Of a stretch of 64,000 bases of DNA, positions 1 to 9,058 are shown piece by piece. The first letter of the stretch is position 1. Each line of letters opens with the position of its first letter. Both the position numbers and the translations under genes were made by a program. The notes beneath the pieces are model-generated. The model was not told the DNA's origin. It did not search any database and was given only the letters and a program-made list of their open reading frames with translations. Source of the stretch: Leifsonia sp. ZF2019 (lineage in GTDB: Bacteria; Actinomycetota; Actinomycetes; Actinomycetales; Microbacteriaceae); NCBI RefSeq assembly GCF_019924635.1, contig NZ_CP065037.1:2108001-2172000 (forward strand), written 5' to 3'.

Positions 1-486
1 AAGGAGCGCGCGGAGAACGTCATGATCGTCGACCTCATGCGCAACGACCTCGGGCGCGTGTGCGAGGTGGGGACGGTGGAGGTGAGCCGGCTGCTGGCCG
101 TCGAGAGCTACGCGCAGGTCCACCAGCTGGTGAGCACGGTCGAGGGACGACTGCGGTCGGGGATGACAGCCGTCGACGCGGTCGCGGCCTGCTTCCCGGC
201 AGGTTCGATGACGGGCGCTCCGAAGCTCAGCGCGATGACGATCCTCGCCGGTCTCGAGCGGGGGCCGCGCGGCGTCTACGCCGGCTGCTTCGGGATGTTC
301 GGCGCCGACGGTTCGGCGGATCTCGCGATGGTGATCCGCAGCCTCCGATTCCGCGACGGAGGTGTGGAGATCGGCGCGGGCGGCGGCATCACGGCGCTGT
401 CCGTCCCGTCCGAGGAGGTGGAGGAGGTGCGGGTGAAGGCGTCCGCGCTGCTGCGTGCGGCGGGACTCTCCGCCTCCGCTCTCTGA
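1..486 (+). CDS. pabB: Chorismate-binding enzyme, C-terminal part (PabB-like aminodeoxychorismate synthase component I)
   Basis: This is the last 161 codons of a chorismate-binding enzyme whose start lies before the window. The family converts chorismate to 4-amino-4-deoxychorismate for folate (PabB) or to anthranilate (TrpE). Visible are the family blocks [12 protein letters not shown] and [10 protein letters not shown], which form the chorismate and magnesium pocket, and the late [11 protein letters not shown] strand. The Ala in GSMTGAPK and the absence of any trp gene nearby fit PabB better than TrpE, but with only the C-terminal third visible the choice between them and a salicylate/isochorismate relative is an inference. 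It is followed by 173 bp and leuS in the same direction. Confidence 0.8.
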   Translation, partial: KERAENVMIVDLMRNDLGRVCEVGTVEVSRLLAVESYAQVHQLVSTVEGRLRSGMTAVDAVAACFPAGSMTGAPKLSAMTILAGLERGPRGVYAGCFGMFGADGSADLAMVIRSLRFRDGGVEIGAGGGITALSVPSEEVEEVRVKASALLRAAGLSASAL

Positions 487-538
487 CCCGGCCCGTCTTG
501 GCGTCCGCTGGGAACGGACTGGACACCTCCGACGTTTA

Positions 539-656
539 GTAGTCTGGAGACCCGGGCTTCGTGCCCGGCGTCTGCTTCGCCGCCCACTCCGCCCGACGCT
601 CCGCCGTCCGGCGCGACCGGACGGCGCCGACACAGCGCTAGCGAGAAAACAGGAGC
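539..656 (+). promoter_or_regulatory. leuS promoter/leader with two hairpins and RBS
   Basis: A possible -10 box TAGTCT lies at 539-544. The following leader carries two perfect inverted repeats: 552-557 with 563-568 (6 bp, 5-nt loop) and 602-611 with 617-626 (10 bp, 5-nt loop). Neither is followed by a T-run. The ribosome binding site AGGAG is at 651-655, 4 nt before the GTG of leuS. I see no leucine-rich leader peptide and no T-box elements here, so a regulatory role is only suggested by the structure. Confidence 0.4.
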
Positions 657-659
657 CCC

Positions 660-3248
660 GTGGCACACCAGCACGATTCAGGGAGCACGCCCGCCGAGGG
701 CGCGCAGTACGACTTCGCCGCCATCCAGAGCAAGTGGCTTCCGGTCTGGGACGAGCTGAAGCCGTTCGCCACGGACGACCCGGACGACACGCGCCCCCGC
801 AAGTACATCCTCGACATGTTCCCGTACCCCTCCGGCGACCTGCACATGGGCCACGCCGAGGCGTACGCGCTGGGCGACGTCATCGCCCGCTACTGGCGGC
901 AGCAGGGCTTCAACGTGCTGCACCCGATCGGCTGGGACGCCTTCGGCCTGCCCGCCGAGGGCGCGGCGATCAAGCGCAACCTGGACCCGCGCGACTGGAC
1001 GTACGACAACATCGCGCAGCAGAAGGCCAGCATGCGCCGCTACGCCCCCAGCTTCGACTGGGATCGCGTGCTGCAGACGTGCGACCCGGACTACTACCGC
1101 TGGAACCAGTGGCTGTTCCTGAAGCTGTACGAGAAGGGCCTGGCCTACCGCAAGGCGAGTCAGGTCAACTGGTGTCCCTTCGACCAGACCGTGCTGGCCA
1201 ACGAACAGGTCGTCAACGGGCGCTGCGAGCGCTGCGACAATCTGGTGACCAAGAAGAAGCTGACCCAGTGGTACTTCCGGATCACGGACTACGCCGACCG
1301 CCTGCTGGATGACCTGAAGCAGCTGGAGGGCGCGTGGCCCTCCAAGGTGCTGAGCATGCAGCGCAACTGGATCGGCCGCTCGACCGGCGCCGACGTGCAG
1401 TTCGCCATCGAAGGCCGCGAGGAGCCCGTGACGGTCTACACGACCCGACCCGACACGCTCTACGGTGTGACGTTCATGGTCGTCGCGCCCGACTCCGACC
1501 TGGCCGCCGAGCTGGTCGAGGGCGCCCGCCCGGAGGTGCGCCAGCGCTTCGACGAGTACCTGGAGACCGTCCGCGGCACGACGGAGATGGACCGGCTGAG
1601 CACGGAGCGCGAGAAGACAGGCGTCTTCCTGGAGCGTCACGCGGTCAACCCGCTGACCGGCGAGCGCATCCCGATCTGGGCGGCCGACTACGTGCTGAGC
1701 GACTACGGCCACGGGGCGATCATGGCCGTACCCGCGCACGACCAGCGCGACCTGGACTTCGCGCGCGCCTTCGATCTGCCGGTGCGCGTGGTCGTCGACA
1801 CGACCCAGCCGGTGACGGGCGTCATCCCGGTGATCCCCGTCGACCCGGAGACGGGCGAGCCGATGATGCCGGAGGGCGCTCCGCCGGAGAACCCGTCCGA
1901 GACGGGCGTCGCTCTGACCGGCGAGGGACGCCTGATCAATTCGGGGCCGTTCGACGGCCTGAGCAAGTCCAACGCGATCCGCAGGGTGACCGAGGCGCTA
2001 CAGGCGTCCTCGCTGGGCGAGCCCGCCAAGAACTTCCGTCTGCGCGACTGGCTGATCTCGCGTCAGCGGTATTGGGGCACGCCCATCCCGATCATCCACT
2101 GCGCGTCCTGCGGCGAGGTGCCGGTCCCCGAGGACCAGCTGCCCGTGCTGCTGCCGCCGGCCGAGGGCCTGGACCTGAAGCCGAAGGGCACCAGCCCGCT
2201 CGGGGCGGCCGAGGACTGGGTCAACGTCTCCTGCCCGACGTGCGGCGGCCCGGCCAAGCGTGACGCCGACACGATGGACACGTTCGTCGACAGCTCCTGG
2301 TACTTCCTCCGCTTCCTGTCGCCGAAGGACGACACGCAGGCGTTCGACCCGCGCGAGGCGGAGAAGTGGGCACCGGTCGACCAGTACGTCGGGGGCGTGA
2401 CGCACGCCATCCTGCACCTGCTGTACTCGCGCTTCATCACCAAGGTGCTGTTCGACATGGGCTCGATCAGCTTCACCGAGCCGTTCACGGCTCTGCTCAA
2501 CCAGGGCATGGTGCTGATGGAGGGCTCGGCGATGTCGAAGTCCCGCGGCAACATCGTGAAGCTGTCCGAGCAGCTGGACGAGCACGGTGTGGACGCGGTG
2601 CGCCTGACGATGGCCTTCGCCGGCCCTCCGGAGGACGACATCGACTGGGCGGACGTGTCGCCGTCGGGCAGCGCCAAGTTCCTCGCGCGCGCGTGGCGCG
2701 TCGCGCACGACGTGACGAGTTCGCCGGACATCGTCTGGAAGACGGGCGACCCCGCGCTACGCCGGGTCACTCACCGCTTCCTCGCCGACGCGCCCGGCCT
2801 GATCGAGGCGTTCAAGTTCAATGTGGTCGTCGCGCGTCTGATGGAGCTCGTCAACGCGACCCGCAAGGCGATCGACACCGGCGCCGGTGCGGGCGACGCT
2901 GCCGTGCGTGAGGCGGCCGAGGTCACCGCGATGGCTCTCAACCTGTTCTCCCCGTACACGGCGGAGGACATGTGGCAGCTGCTCGGCTACGAGCCGTCGG
3001 TGGCGCTGGCGCAGTGGCGCAAGGCCGATCCGACGCTGCTGATCGAGGAGTCGGTCACCGCTGTCGTGCAGGTCGACGGCAAGGTGCGCGACCGCGTGGA
3101 GGTCTCGCCGAAGATCTCCGCCGACGACCTCGAGGCGCTGGCCCGCGCCTCCGAGGCCGTGATCCGCTCGGTGGGCGACCGCGAGATCGTGAACGTCATC
3201 GTGCGGGCGCCCCGCCTGGTCAACATCGCCACCCGACCGAAGGGCTGA
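660..3248 (+). CDS. leuS: Leucyl-tRNA synthetase
   Basis: Charges tRNA-Leu with leucine in the cytoplasm. The 862-residue protein has the normal bacterial class Ia length. The ATP-binding HIGH motif appears as HMGH at residues 62-65. The editing CP1 domain follows at about 220-420 with [10 protein letters not shown] CxxC zinc-type pair lies near residue 482 and another near 527. The KMSKS loop reads AMSKS at about 624-628, so its first Lys is replaced by Ala. The C-terminal anticodon-binding region is present. The GTG start at 660 is chosen because AGGAG sits 4 nt upstream. The gene appears to be a single transcription unit ending at the hairpin near 3300. Confidence 0.97.
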   Translation: MAHQHDSGSTPAEGAQYDFAAIQSKWLPVWDELKPFATDDPDDTRPRKYILDMFPYPSGDLHMGHAEAYALGDVIARYWRQQGFNVLHPIGWDAFGLPAEGAAIKRNLDPRDWTYDNIAQQKASMRRYAPSFDWDRVLQTCDPDYYRWNQWLFLKLYEKGLAYRKASQVNWCPFDQTVLANEQVVNGRCERCDNLVTKKKLTQWYFRITDYADRLLDDLKQLEGAWPSKVLSMQRNWIGRSTGADVQFAIEGREEPVTVYTTRPDTLYGVTFMVVAPDSDLAAELVEGARPEVRQRFDEYLETVRGTTEMDRLSTEREKTGVFLERHAVNPLTGERIPIWAADYVLSDYGHGAIMAVPAHDQRDLDFARAFDLPVRVVVDTTQPVTGVIPVIPVDPETGEPMMPEGAPPENPSETGVALTGEGRLINSGPFDGLSKSNAIRRVTEALQASSLGEPAKNFRLRDWLISRQRYWGTPIPIIHCASCGEVPVPEDQLPVLLPPAEGLDLKPKGTSPLGAAEDWVNVSCPTCGGPAKRDADTMDTFVDSSWYFLRFLSPKDDTQAFDPREAEKWAPVDQYVGGVTHAILHLLYSRFITKVLFDMGSISFTEPFTALLNQGMVLMEGSAMSKSRGNIVKLSEQLDEHGVDAVRLTMAFAGPPEDDIDWADVSPSGSAKFLARAWRVAHDVTSSPDIVWKTGDPALRRVTHRFLADAPGLIEAFKFNVVVARLMELVNATRKAIDTGAGAGDAAVREAAEVTAMALNLFSPYTAEDMWQLLGYEPSVALAQWRKADPTLLIEESVTAVVQVDGKVRDRVEVSPKISADDLEALARASEAVIRSVGDREIVNVIVRAPRLVNIATRPKG

Positions 3249-3285
3249 GGGGGGCGGTCGGGACGACCGGCCCGACACGCACCGG

Positions 3286-3316
3286 ACGGCGGTCCTCCAC
3301 AGGAGGGCCGCCGTTC
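3286..3316 (+). terminator. Terminator-like hairpin after leuS
   Basis: A 13-bp stem with one G-T pair (3286-3298 with 3302-3314) and a 3-nt loop lies 40 bp after leuS, followed by only a short T pair. It fits a GC-rich actinobacterial intrinsic terminator. Confidence 0.65.
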
Positions 3317-3367
3317 TACGTTGTGCACTGTTTTCGGGTGGCACCGCCGACAACCGCGCCGGTTTCC

Positions 3368-3379
3368 TAGCGTGAGGAC
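3368..3379 (+). promoter_or_regulatory. -10 box of leaderless comEA transcript
   Basis: TAGCGT at 3368-3373 is followed by 6 nt and then the ATG of comEA, so the transcript should begin at or very near the start codon. The 11 bp TTCCTAGCGTG around it recurs at the same place before the ABC gene at 25890. Confidence 0.55.
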
Positions 3380-4060
3380 ATGCGCCACCGCTCCGAGACC
3401 TCCGTGAGTCCGACCGAGTCGGACGCGCCGTCGTCCGAGCGGCGTCGACTGCGGCTCGGAGTCGGCGCAGTGGTGGTGCTCCTGCTCGGTGCGTTCGTCG
3501 TCGCCATCCTGACCTCGGCGTTCGCGCAGCGAGGTGAGGAGCAGCAGGGCGTGGATGTGCCTTCGGCTCCTGCGTCGGCGGGCCCGCCGCCCAGCGCGGG
3601 CGCGCCGGGGGCGGCCGAGCTCTTCGTCCACGTCTCGGGTGCAGTCCTGTCGCCCGGGCTCGTCACCCTCGACGCCGGAGCGCGAGTCGTCGACGCCATC
3701 GCCGCGGCGGGAGGTCTTGCGCCCGATGCCGATCCGGACGGAGTGAACCTGGCCCGGCCGATCGCGGACGGAGAGCAGCTGGTCGTGCCGCGGGAGGGCG
3801 AGGCTCCCGCGCAGGTCGATGGGGCGGCGAGCGGGCCCGGTGGAGGCGCTGCCGGCGCGTCGGCGGCGGCAGCGGTCAACCTCAACACCGCGGGACGGAG
3901 CGAGCTGGAGACTCTCCCGCGCATCGGCCCCGCTCTGGCGCAGCGCATCCTCGACTGGCGCGCCGCCAACGGGCGGTTCTCGCAGCCGTCCGACCTGCTC
4001 CAGGTGACCGGGATCGGCGAGAAGGTGTTCGACGGGCTGAAGGACCGGGTGACGGTGTGA
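3380..4060 (+). CDS. comEA: ComEA-like DNA-binding competence protein
   Basis: A 226-residue membrane-anchored protein expected to bind double-stranded DNA at the cell surface and hand it to the ComEC channel. After a basic cytoplasmic tail there is one transmembrane segment at about residues 26-48, then a low-complexity Pro/Ala linker, a SLBB-type domain (about 75-135), a Gly/Ala linker, and a C-terminal pair of helix-hairpin-helix motifs (about 160-226) beginning VNLNTAGRSELETLPRIG. It overlaps comEC by 4 bp (GTGA), so the two are translationally coupled. No comEB lies between them. Whether this organism is naturally transformable cannot be read from this window. Confidence 0.9.
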   Translation: MRHRSETSVSPTESDAPSSERRRLRLGVGAVVVLLLGAFVVAILTSAFAQRGEEQQGVDVPSAPASAGPPPSAGAPGAAELFVHVSGAVLSPGLVTLDAGARVVDAIAAAGGLAPDADPDGVNLARPIADGEQLVVPREGEAPAQVDGAASGPGGGAAGASAAAAVNLNTAGRSELETLPRIGPALAQRILDWRAANGRFSQPSDLLQVTGIGEKVFDGLKDRVTV

Positions 4061-6768
4061 CCGGCCGCGCCGCGTCGCCCTCGGACCTGCGGCTGGCCCT
4101 CCCCGCCGCCGCACTGTGGACGGCGTGCGCCGTGGGCGTCGGCTGGCCGGAGGGGATCGGGCCCATGGCGGTGGGGGCGGGGGTCGGCGCCGCGGCGCTC
4201 GTCGCTGCCGCGGCGTGGATGCGGCGCGGGAGGCGTCGGGTGCTGGTCGCCGCCGTGATGGCCGCAGGCGTCGCGCTCGGTGGCGCCGTGACGGCGGTGC
4301 GCGCTCCGGAGCGGACGGCCGCCGTGCTGGAGGAGGCCGCCGCAGAGCACCGCGCGGTCACGCTCACCGTGCGGGTGGACGGCCCCGCGCGACCGGTGGC
4401 GATGGGACTCGACGGGCGACCCCGGTGGAGCTGGCGGGGAACGGCGACCGCAGCGGATGCTCAGGGGGAGTCATCGCGCGTGTCGCCCTCGCGAGCCGCT
4501 GGGAGGGGGATCCGGGTGCCGATCACCGTGTTCTCGGACGGCGAGGAGGGTGCGGGGTCCGGTGTGCCGACGATCGGCGCCGCAGCGATGGTCTCGGGGA
4601 CGCTTCGCCGCAACGAACCCGGGGAGGCGACGAGCTTCCGCGTGGCGGCGTCGACGGCGCCACGGGAGGTGGAGCGGGCCCCCGCCTGGCTGTCGTGGAC
4701 GGCGCCGGTCCGCGAGGCCTTCGCAACTGCGGCGCGGACGATGCCGGGGGACGGCGGCGCGCTGCTCCCAGGGCTCGCGATCGGCGACGAGTCCGCGGTG
4801 CCCAGCGACCTCGACGAGGCGATGAAGGCGAGTTCGCTCAGCCATCTGACCGCCGTCTCCGGGGCGAACTGTGCGCTGGTTACCGGCTTGGTCTTCGTGG
4901 TCTCCGCACGCCTCGGCGCAGGGCGCCGGTTGCGGCTGGCGATCGCGGGAGGCGCCCTGCTGGCCTTCGTCGTCCTGGTCGGGCCGGGGGCGAGCATCCT
5001 GCGGGCGGCGGTGATGGCGATCGTCGTCCTGGTTGCGCTCGCCCGTGGACGGCCTGCCGATGGACTGCCCGCGCTCGGTCTCGCCGTCATCGTCCTGCTC
5101 GTGCACGACCCCTGGATGGCGCGCGACTATGGCTTCGCACTCTCCGTGGCGGCGACCGCCGGGCTTCTCCTTCTCGCAGGACCGATCGCCCGCGCGCTCA
5201 CCCGGTGGATGCCGCGCCAACTCGCCCTGGGCATCGCGATTCCGGCTGCCGCGCAGCTCGCGTGCCAGCCCATCCTCGTGCTGCTCAGCCCGACCCTCCC
5301 GCTGTACGGCGTCGTCGCGAACCTCCTGGCCGAGCCGGCCGCGCCGATCGCGACCGTGCTCGGCTGCCTCGCCTGCCTGGTGCTGCTGTGGGCGCCGATG
5401 CTGGGGGAGGTGCTCGTGCGGCTGGCCTGGCTCCCCTCCGCATGGATCGCGCAGATCGCGCACACGGCCGCCGGGCTCCCCGGCGCGGCTCTGCCCTGGC
5501 TCGAGGGGCTGCCCGGCGTTCTGGCGTGCAGCGCCGCGGTGATCGTGGTCGGGACGCTGAGCAGGGGAAGAAGGCTCCCGCGCGCGGTGACCGCGGCGAT
5601 GGCGGCGACACTGGCCGCCGGTATCGTCGCGTACGCCGGGATCCTCGCCGGAGGCGCCGTGGGGCGTGCGCTGGCGATACCGCCGGACTGGCAGATCGCC
5701 GCGTGCGACGTCGGTCAGGGCGACGCCCTGCTGGTCCGCGGCGACGGCGGGGTCGCGATGATCGACGTGGGCCGCACTCCGGAGGCGGCCGCGGCGTGCC
5801 TCGACCGGCTCGGAGTGGAGCGGATCGCTCTGTTGGTCCTGACCCACTACGACGCCGATCACGTCGGCGGGCTCCCCGGGGTCGTCGAGCGCGTGGACGG
5901 TGCGCTCGTCGGGCACGCGGACGGAGCTGCGGATGAGGCCGTGCTCCGCGCGCTGGCGGCACGCGCCATCCCGGTGGCGGAGGCTCGACGAGGAATGTCG
6001 GGGGTACTCGGGTCGCTGCAGTGGGACGTCCTCTGGCCGGCGGCGACGGGGGCCGACGTGCCGACCGGGAACGATGGCAGCGTCGTCGTCCGCACGTCGG
6101 GGGCGGGACTCACCGGCCTGTTCCTCGGAGACCTGGGGGAGCGGTCTCAGGGGCACGTGCTGCGCGCCGGCGGTCTCGGCGGCGTCGATGTGCTCAAGGT
6201 GGCGCATCACGGTTCGGCCGATCAGAGCGAGCGGCTCACCTGGGCGGTGGCGGCGCGCGTCGGGCTGGTCTCGGTCGGCGCGGGCAACGGGTACGGACAC
6301 CCCACGGCCCGCGCGCTCGGCCTGGTCGAGGCGGCGGGCGGCGTCGTCGCCCGCACGGATCGGCAGGGTCTGGTGCTCGTGGCGGCAGGGTCGGAGGGCC
6401 CGCGGGTCTGGTCGGAGCGCCGGACGGACGCCGATGCCGGTGGTCGCCCGTATCCTGGAGGGGAACGAGGAGGAACGTGGCGACCCGAAACAGCGGCCGC
6501 GGCGGCGCGAGCCGCTCCGGAGCGACCAAGGCCCGTGCGGCCGCCAGTGCCATCCCGCAGCTCGCCTGGAACCAGATCCGGCCGGCTCCGGTCGTGCTGG
6601 TGTCCGGCACGGAGGGCTTCCTGGCGGACCGCGCCATCCGGTCGCTGCGTGATGCGCTCAAGGCCGACGACCCGAGTCTCGAGATCAGCGACATCTCCGC
6701 ATCGGACTACGCACCCGGTGAGCTGCTCACGCTCGCGAGCCCCTCCCTGTTCGGCGAGCCGCGGCTGA
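4057..6768 (+). CDS. comEC: ComEC/Rec2 family DNA internalization channel
   Basis: Predicted polytopic membrane protein that passes single-stranded DNA into the cytoplasm. N-terminal membrane helices and an OB-like region (about 1-230) are followed by the Competence domain with many helices (about 230-530), starting around HLTAVSGANCALV. A metallo-beta-lactamase-like domain (about 545-790) carries DVGQGDALL, THYDADHVGG and VAHHGSAD, the usual nuclease-like metal ligands. The GTG start overlaps the comEA stop. The frame stays open to 6768, running 292 bp into holA. The last ~95 residues are Arg/Pro-rich and look like out-of-frame translation, so the functional protein probably ends in character near residue 800. 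Confidence 0.88.
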   Translation: MTGRAASPSDLRLALPAAALWTACAVGVGWPEGIGPMAVGAGVGAAALVAAAAWMRRGRRRVLVAAVMAAGVALGGAVTAVRAPERTAAVLEEAAAEHRAVTLTVRVDGPARPVAMGLDGRPRWSWRGTATAADAQGESSRVSPSRAAGRGIRVPITVFSDGEEGAGSGVPTIGAAAMVSGTLRRNEPGEATSFRVAASTAPREVERAPAWLSWTAPVREAFATAARTMPGDGGALLPGLAIGDESAVPSDLDEAMKASSLSHLTAVSGANCALVTGLVFVVSARLGAGRRLRLAIAGGALLAFVVLVGPGASILRAAVMAIVVLVALARGRPADGLPALGLAVIVLLVHDPWMARDYGFALSVAATAGLLLLAGPIARALTRWMPRQLALGIAIPAAAQLACQPILVLLSPTLPLYGVVANLLAEPAAPIATVLGCLACLVLLWAPMLGEVLVRLAWLPSAWIAQIAHTAAGLPGAALPWLEGLPGVLACSAAVIVVGTLSRGRRLPRAVTAAMAATLAAGIVAYAGILAGGAVGRALAIPPDWQIAACDVGQGDALLVRGDGGVAMIDVGRTPEAAAACLDRLGVERIALLVLTHYDADHVGGLPGVVERVDGALVGHADGAADEAVLRALAARAIPVAEARRGMSGVLGSLQWDVLWPAATGADVPTGNDGSVVVRTSGAGLTGLFLGDLGERSQGHVLRAGGLGGVDVLKVAHHGSADQSERLTWAVAARVGLVSVGAGNGYGHPTARALGLVEAAGGVVARTDRQGLVLVAAGSEGPRVWSERRTDADAGGRPYPGGERGGTWRPETAAAAARAAPERPRPVRPPVPSRSSPGTRSGRLRSCWCPARRASWRTAPSGRCVMRSRPTTRVSRSATSPHRTTHPVSCSRSRAPPCSASRG

Positions 6769-7532
6769 TCCGGGTCGACGCCGTCGAGAGGTGCACGGAC
6801 GCGTTCCTGACCGAGACCCTGGACTACGTGGCCGCGCCGGCCGAGGGCACGGTCGTCGTGCTTCGGCACGGAGGCGGTGTGCGCGGCAAGAAGTTGCTCG
6901 ACGCCATCCGCGGCGGGGCAGGCGGCGGCATCGAGATCGTCTGCGCCGAGCTCAAGAAGGACGCCGAGAAGTACGAGTTCGCCCAGGCGGAGTTCACGGC
7001 GGCCGGCCGGAAAATCACAGCGGGCGCCCTCCGAGCCATCACGTCCGCGTTCGCGGATGATCTGGCCGAGCTGGCGGGAGCCTGCCAGCAGCTGATCTCC
7101 GACGCCGCCGAGCAGATCACCGAGGCGACGGTCGACAAGTACTACGGCGGCCGGATGGAGACGAACGCGTTCCAGGTGGCCGACGCCGCCATCGCGGGTC
7201 GCCACGGTGACGCGCTCCTCACCATGCGCCACGCCTTGGCATCCGGCGCCGACCCCGTTCCGATGGTGGCGGCGTTCGCCAGCAAGATCCGCACGATGGC
7301 CAAGATCTCGGGCGCTCGCGGCGGCTCCGGCCAGCTCGCGCAGCAGTTCGGGCTGGCACCCTGGCAGGTCGACCGCGCCAAGCGTGACTTGCACGGCTGG
7401 ACCGAAGACGGCCTCGGGCGCTGCATCGAGGTGCTCGCCGAGACGGACGCCAACGTGAAGGGCGGAGGCCGCGATCCCGTGTTCGCCCTGGAGCGCATGA
7501 TCCGCGTCGTCAGCTCCCGCGGCCGGGCCTGA
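6477..7532 (+). CDS. holA: DNA polymerase III subunit delta
   Basis: The 351-residue clamp-loader subunit that opens the beta sliding clamp during replication. Typical features are the N-terminal VLVSGTEGFLADRAIR segment, where the P-loop position of the AAA+ fold is degenerate as expected for delta, and the C-terminal helical collar with NAFQVADAAIAGR. GTG at 6477 is chosen because GAGGAGG lies directly upstream at 6467-6473. The first ~30 residues are a basic, Ser/Gly-rich tail. The gene sits inside the 3' end of the open comEC frame and is co-oriented with it, the common comEC-holA-rpsT arrangement, except that rpsT here is on the opposite strand. Confidence 0.93.
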   Translation: MATRNSGRGGASRSGATKARAAASAIPQLAWNQIRPAPVVLVSGTEGFLADRAIRSLRDALKADDPSLEISDISASDYAPGELLTLASPSLFGEPRLIRVDAVERCTDAFLTETLDYVAAPAEGTVVVLRHGGGVRGKKLLDAIRGGAGGGIEIVCAELKKDAEKYEFAQAEFTAAGRKITAGALRAITSAFADDLAELAGACQQLISDAAEQITEATVDKYYGGRMETNAFQVADAAIAGRHGDALLTMRHALASGADPVPMVAAFASKIRTMAKISGARGGSGQLAQQFGLAPWQVDRAKRDLHGWTEDGLGRCIEVLAETDANVKGGGRDPVFALERMIRVVSSRGRA

Positions 7533-7605
7533 CACGCCGACACGCCGACACCCGCCAGCCGCGACAGCCGCGTCTCCGTGCACGGCAGCGGGCGGGCATG
7601 CAGAA

Positions 7606-7647
7606 AGCCCCCGCCGTCGGACCGGGGGGTCCTCGGGAGCGGGGGCT
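7606..7647. terminator. Bidirectional terminator between holA and rpsT
   Basis: A perfect 9-bp stem (7606-7614 with 7639-7647) separates the convergent 3' ends of holA and rpsT. On the minus strand the stem is followed by TTTCT, matching an intrinsic terminator for rpsT; on the plus strand it is followed by CTT. Confidence 0.7.
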
Positions 7648-7685
7648 CTTCGCGGGCGGGCGGGTGCCGGCCGTGGATCAGCGGC

Positions 7686-7946
7686 TCAGAGAGCGGCGAC
7701 CTGCTTGGCGATGGCCGACTTGCGGTTCGCTGCCTGGTTCTGGTGGATGACGCCCTTGCTGGCCGCCTTGTCGATCTTCTTCGAGGCGACGCGCAGCGCC
7801 GCGGTGGCCTTCTCCTTGTCGCCGGCGACGACGGCCTCACGGGTCGCGCGGATGGCGGTCTTGAGCTCGCTCTTGACGGCCTTGTTGCGCTCCTGCGCCT
7901 TCTTGTTGGTGCGGTTGCGCTTGATCTGCGACTTGATGTTTGCCAC
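7686..7946 (-). CDS. rpsT: 30S ribosomal protein S20
   Basis: An 86-residue, Lys/Arg/Ala-rich primary 16S rRNA-binding protein of the small subunit. It starts [14 protein letters not shown] and is helical throughout, with the conserved [13 protein letters not shown] segment near the C-terminus. The length is normal for the family. It is a monocistronic gene convergent with holA, with the hairpin at 7606-7647 downstream. The ATG is preceded by a weak AAAG ribosome binding site and by a long leader. Confidence 0.97.
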   Translation of the reverse strand: MANIKSQIKRNRTNKKAQERNKAVKSELKTAIRATREAVVAGDKEKATAALRVASKKIDKAASKGVIHQNQAANRKSAIAKQVAAL

Positions 7947-8021
7947 GGATGGTTACTTTCGTTCGGAGTCAGTATCGGATGTGCCGCTCAGCGAGAGAGG
8001 GCGCCTCGCGGCGTTCGTGCG

Positions 8022-8050
8022 GTTACACCCACACGCAAGCCAACAAACAA
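8022..8050 (-). promoter_or_regulatory. Possible rpsT promoter
   Basis: On the minus strand TTGTTT (complement of 8045-8050) and TGTAAC (complement of 8022-8027) are separated by 17 nt, giving a sigma70-like promoter with a 5' leader of about 70 nt before rpsT. Confidence 0.4.
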
Positions 8051-8101
8051 CTTTACCAGCGGGCCACCCAGGCGCCAAATGACGCGCGCGCGTCGTACCG
8101 C

Positions 8102-8992
8102 TCAGCCCGCGGCGATCGTCTCGGGGGCGTACGACCCGGAGACGATCTCGTCGAGCAGACTCGCGCCGTTCGGCTCCCAGCCCAGGTCGATGCGCGCCTT
8201 CGAGCCGCGCGACCGCTGGTCGAGCAGCAGCGCCTCCGTGAGCCCGGCACCCAGGCGCTCGGACGTCTCGTCGGCGGTCTCGGCCACGACGCCTCCCGCG
8301 AGGCCCGCAGCGGAGGCCGCCGCCTCGCCCAGCTCGCGCACGGTGGGGTTCGCCCCTCCGGCCCCCAGATAGACCTGGCCCGCGTCGCCGTTCTCGAGGG
8401 CGAGGACGTAGAGCTGGGCGAGGTCGTCGACGTGCACGGTCGCCCAGTGCTGGGCGCCGTCCCCGATGAGGTGCAGGGCGGGCGCAGCAGCGTCGCCGCG
8501 CGGTGCGTCGACGACGACGCGGGCGAGGCCCGCCCCGTGTCCGTACACGATCGAGGGGACGACGACCATCCCGCGCACACCCGCGGCGCCGAGCACGACG
8601 GCTTCGTTCGCGCCGCGCCAGGCAGTGAGCGCGGGCGGCGCGGCCGGGGACTCCTCCGTGATGTCGTCGTTGGAGCCGTAGGTCCACATGCCGCCGGTGT
8701 GCACGAAGGGCTTGTCGCTGCCCTCGAGGCCGCGGAGGACGGCGGCGATGAACGCCGGGTCGACGTCCTGGCCCGAGGCGAGGTGGATGACCCCGTCGCT
8801 CTCGAGCGCCGCGCGGGCGACCAGGTCTCCGTCGGTCGCGTCGCCGATGAGCGCGGTGGCGCCGGCGGCCTCCACGATCTCCGCCTTCGCGGCGTCCCGC
8901 ACGAGGGCGGTCACGCCGTGGCCCTCCTCGATCAGGCGGGGGAGGACGGAGGTGCCGATGTAGCCGGTCGCGCCGGTCAGGAGGATGCTCAT
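8102..8992 (-). CDS. NAD(P)-dependent epimerase/dehydratase family protein
   Basis: A 296-residue extended short-chain dehydrogenase/reductase. The N-terminal Rossmann motif is GATGYIG at about residues 7-13. There is a VIHLASG block after strand 4 and a SIVYGHGAG segment in the substrate region. The usual catalytic YxxxK is not obvious: the expected region reads MWTYGSNDD, so this is closer to the atypical SDR group used in NmrA-like or sugar-modifying proteins. The substrate is unknown. The gene is divergent from the amidohydrolase gene, with 66 bp between the two start codons. ATG at 8992 is the only start that keeps the complete nucleotide-binding strand. Confidence 0.8.
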   Translation of the reverse strand: MSILLTGATGYIGTSVLPRLIEEGHGVTALVRDAAKAEIVEAAGATALIGDATDGDLVARAALESDGVIHLASGQDVDPAFIAAVLRGLEGSDKPFVHTGGMWTYGSNDDITEESPAAPPALTAWRGANEAVVLGAAGVRGMVVVPSIVYGHGAGLARVVVDAPRGDAAAPALHLIGDGAQHWATVHVDDLAQLYVLALENGDAGQVYLGAGGANPTVRELGEAAASAAGLAGGVVAETADETSERLGAGLTEALLLDQRSRGSKARIDLGWEPNGASLLDEIVSGSYAPETIAAG

Positions 8993-9045
8993 GCAGAGGG
9001 CCAACGCACGCGGCGCCCGCGCATTCCCGGGTCGCCGGGCGAGCG

Positions 9046-9058
9046 TAGGCTCGATCCC
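9046..9058 (+). promoter_or_regulatory. -10 box of leaderless amidohydrolase transcript
   Basis: TAGGCT at 9046-9051 lies 7 nt before the ATG at 9059 and no ribosome binding site is visible, indicating a leaderless mRNA. Confidence 0.55.

Noticed and set aside
561..641. 27-codon GTG frame in the leuS leader
   Set aside because: It is Arg/Ala-rich, has no leucine codons and no ribosome binding site, so it does not look like a leucine attenuator peptide.
8102..8992. Possible pseudogene because the SDR YxxxK motif is not obvious
   Set aside because: The frame is intact, the nucleotide-binding motif is present and atypical SDR members lacking this motif exist.
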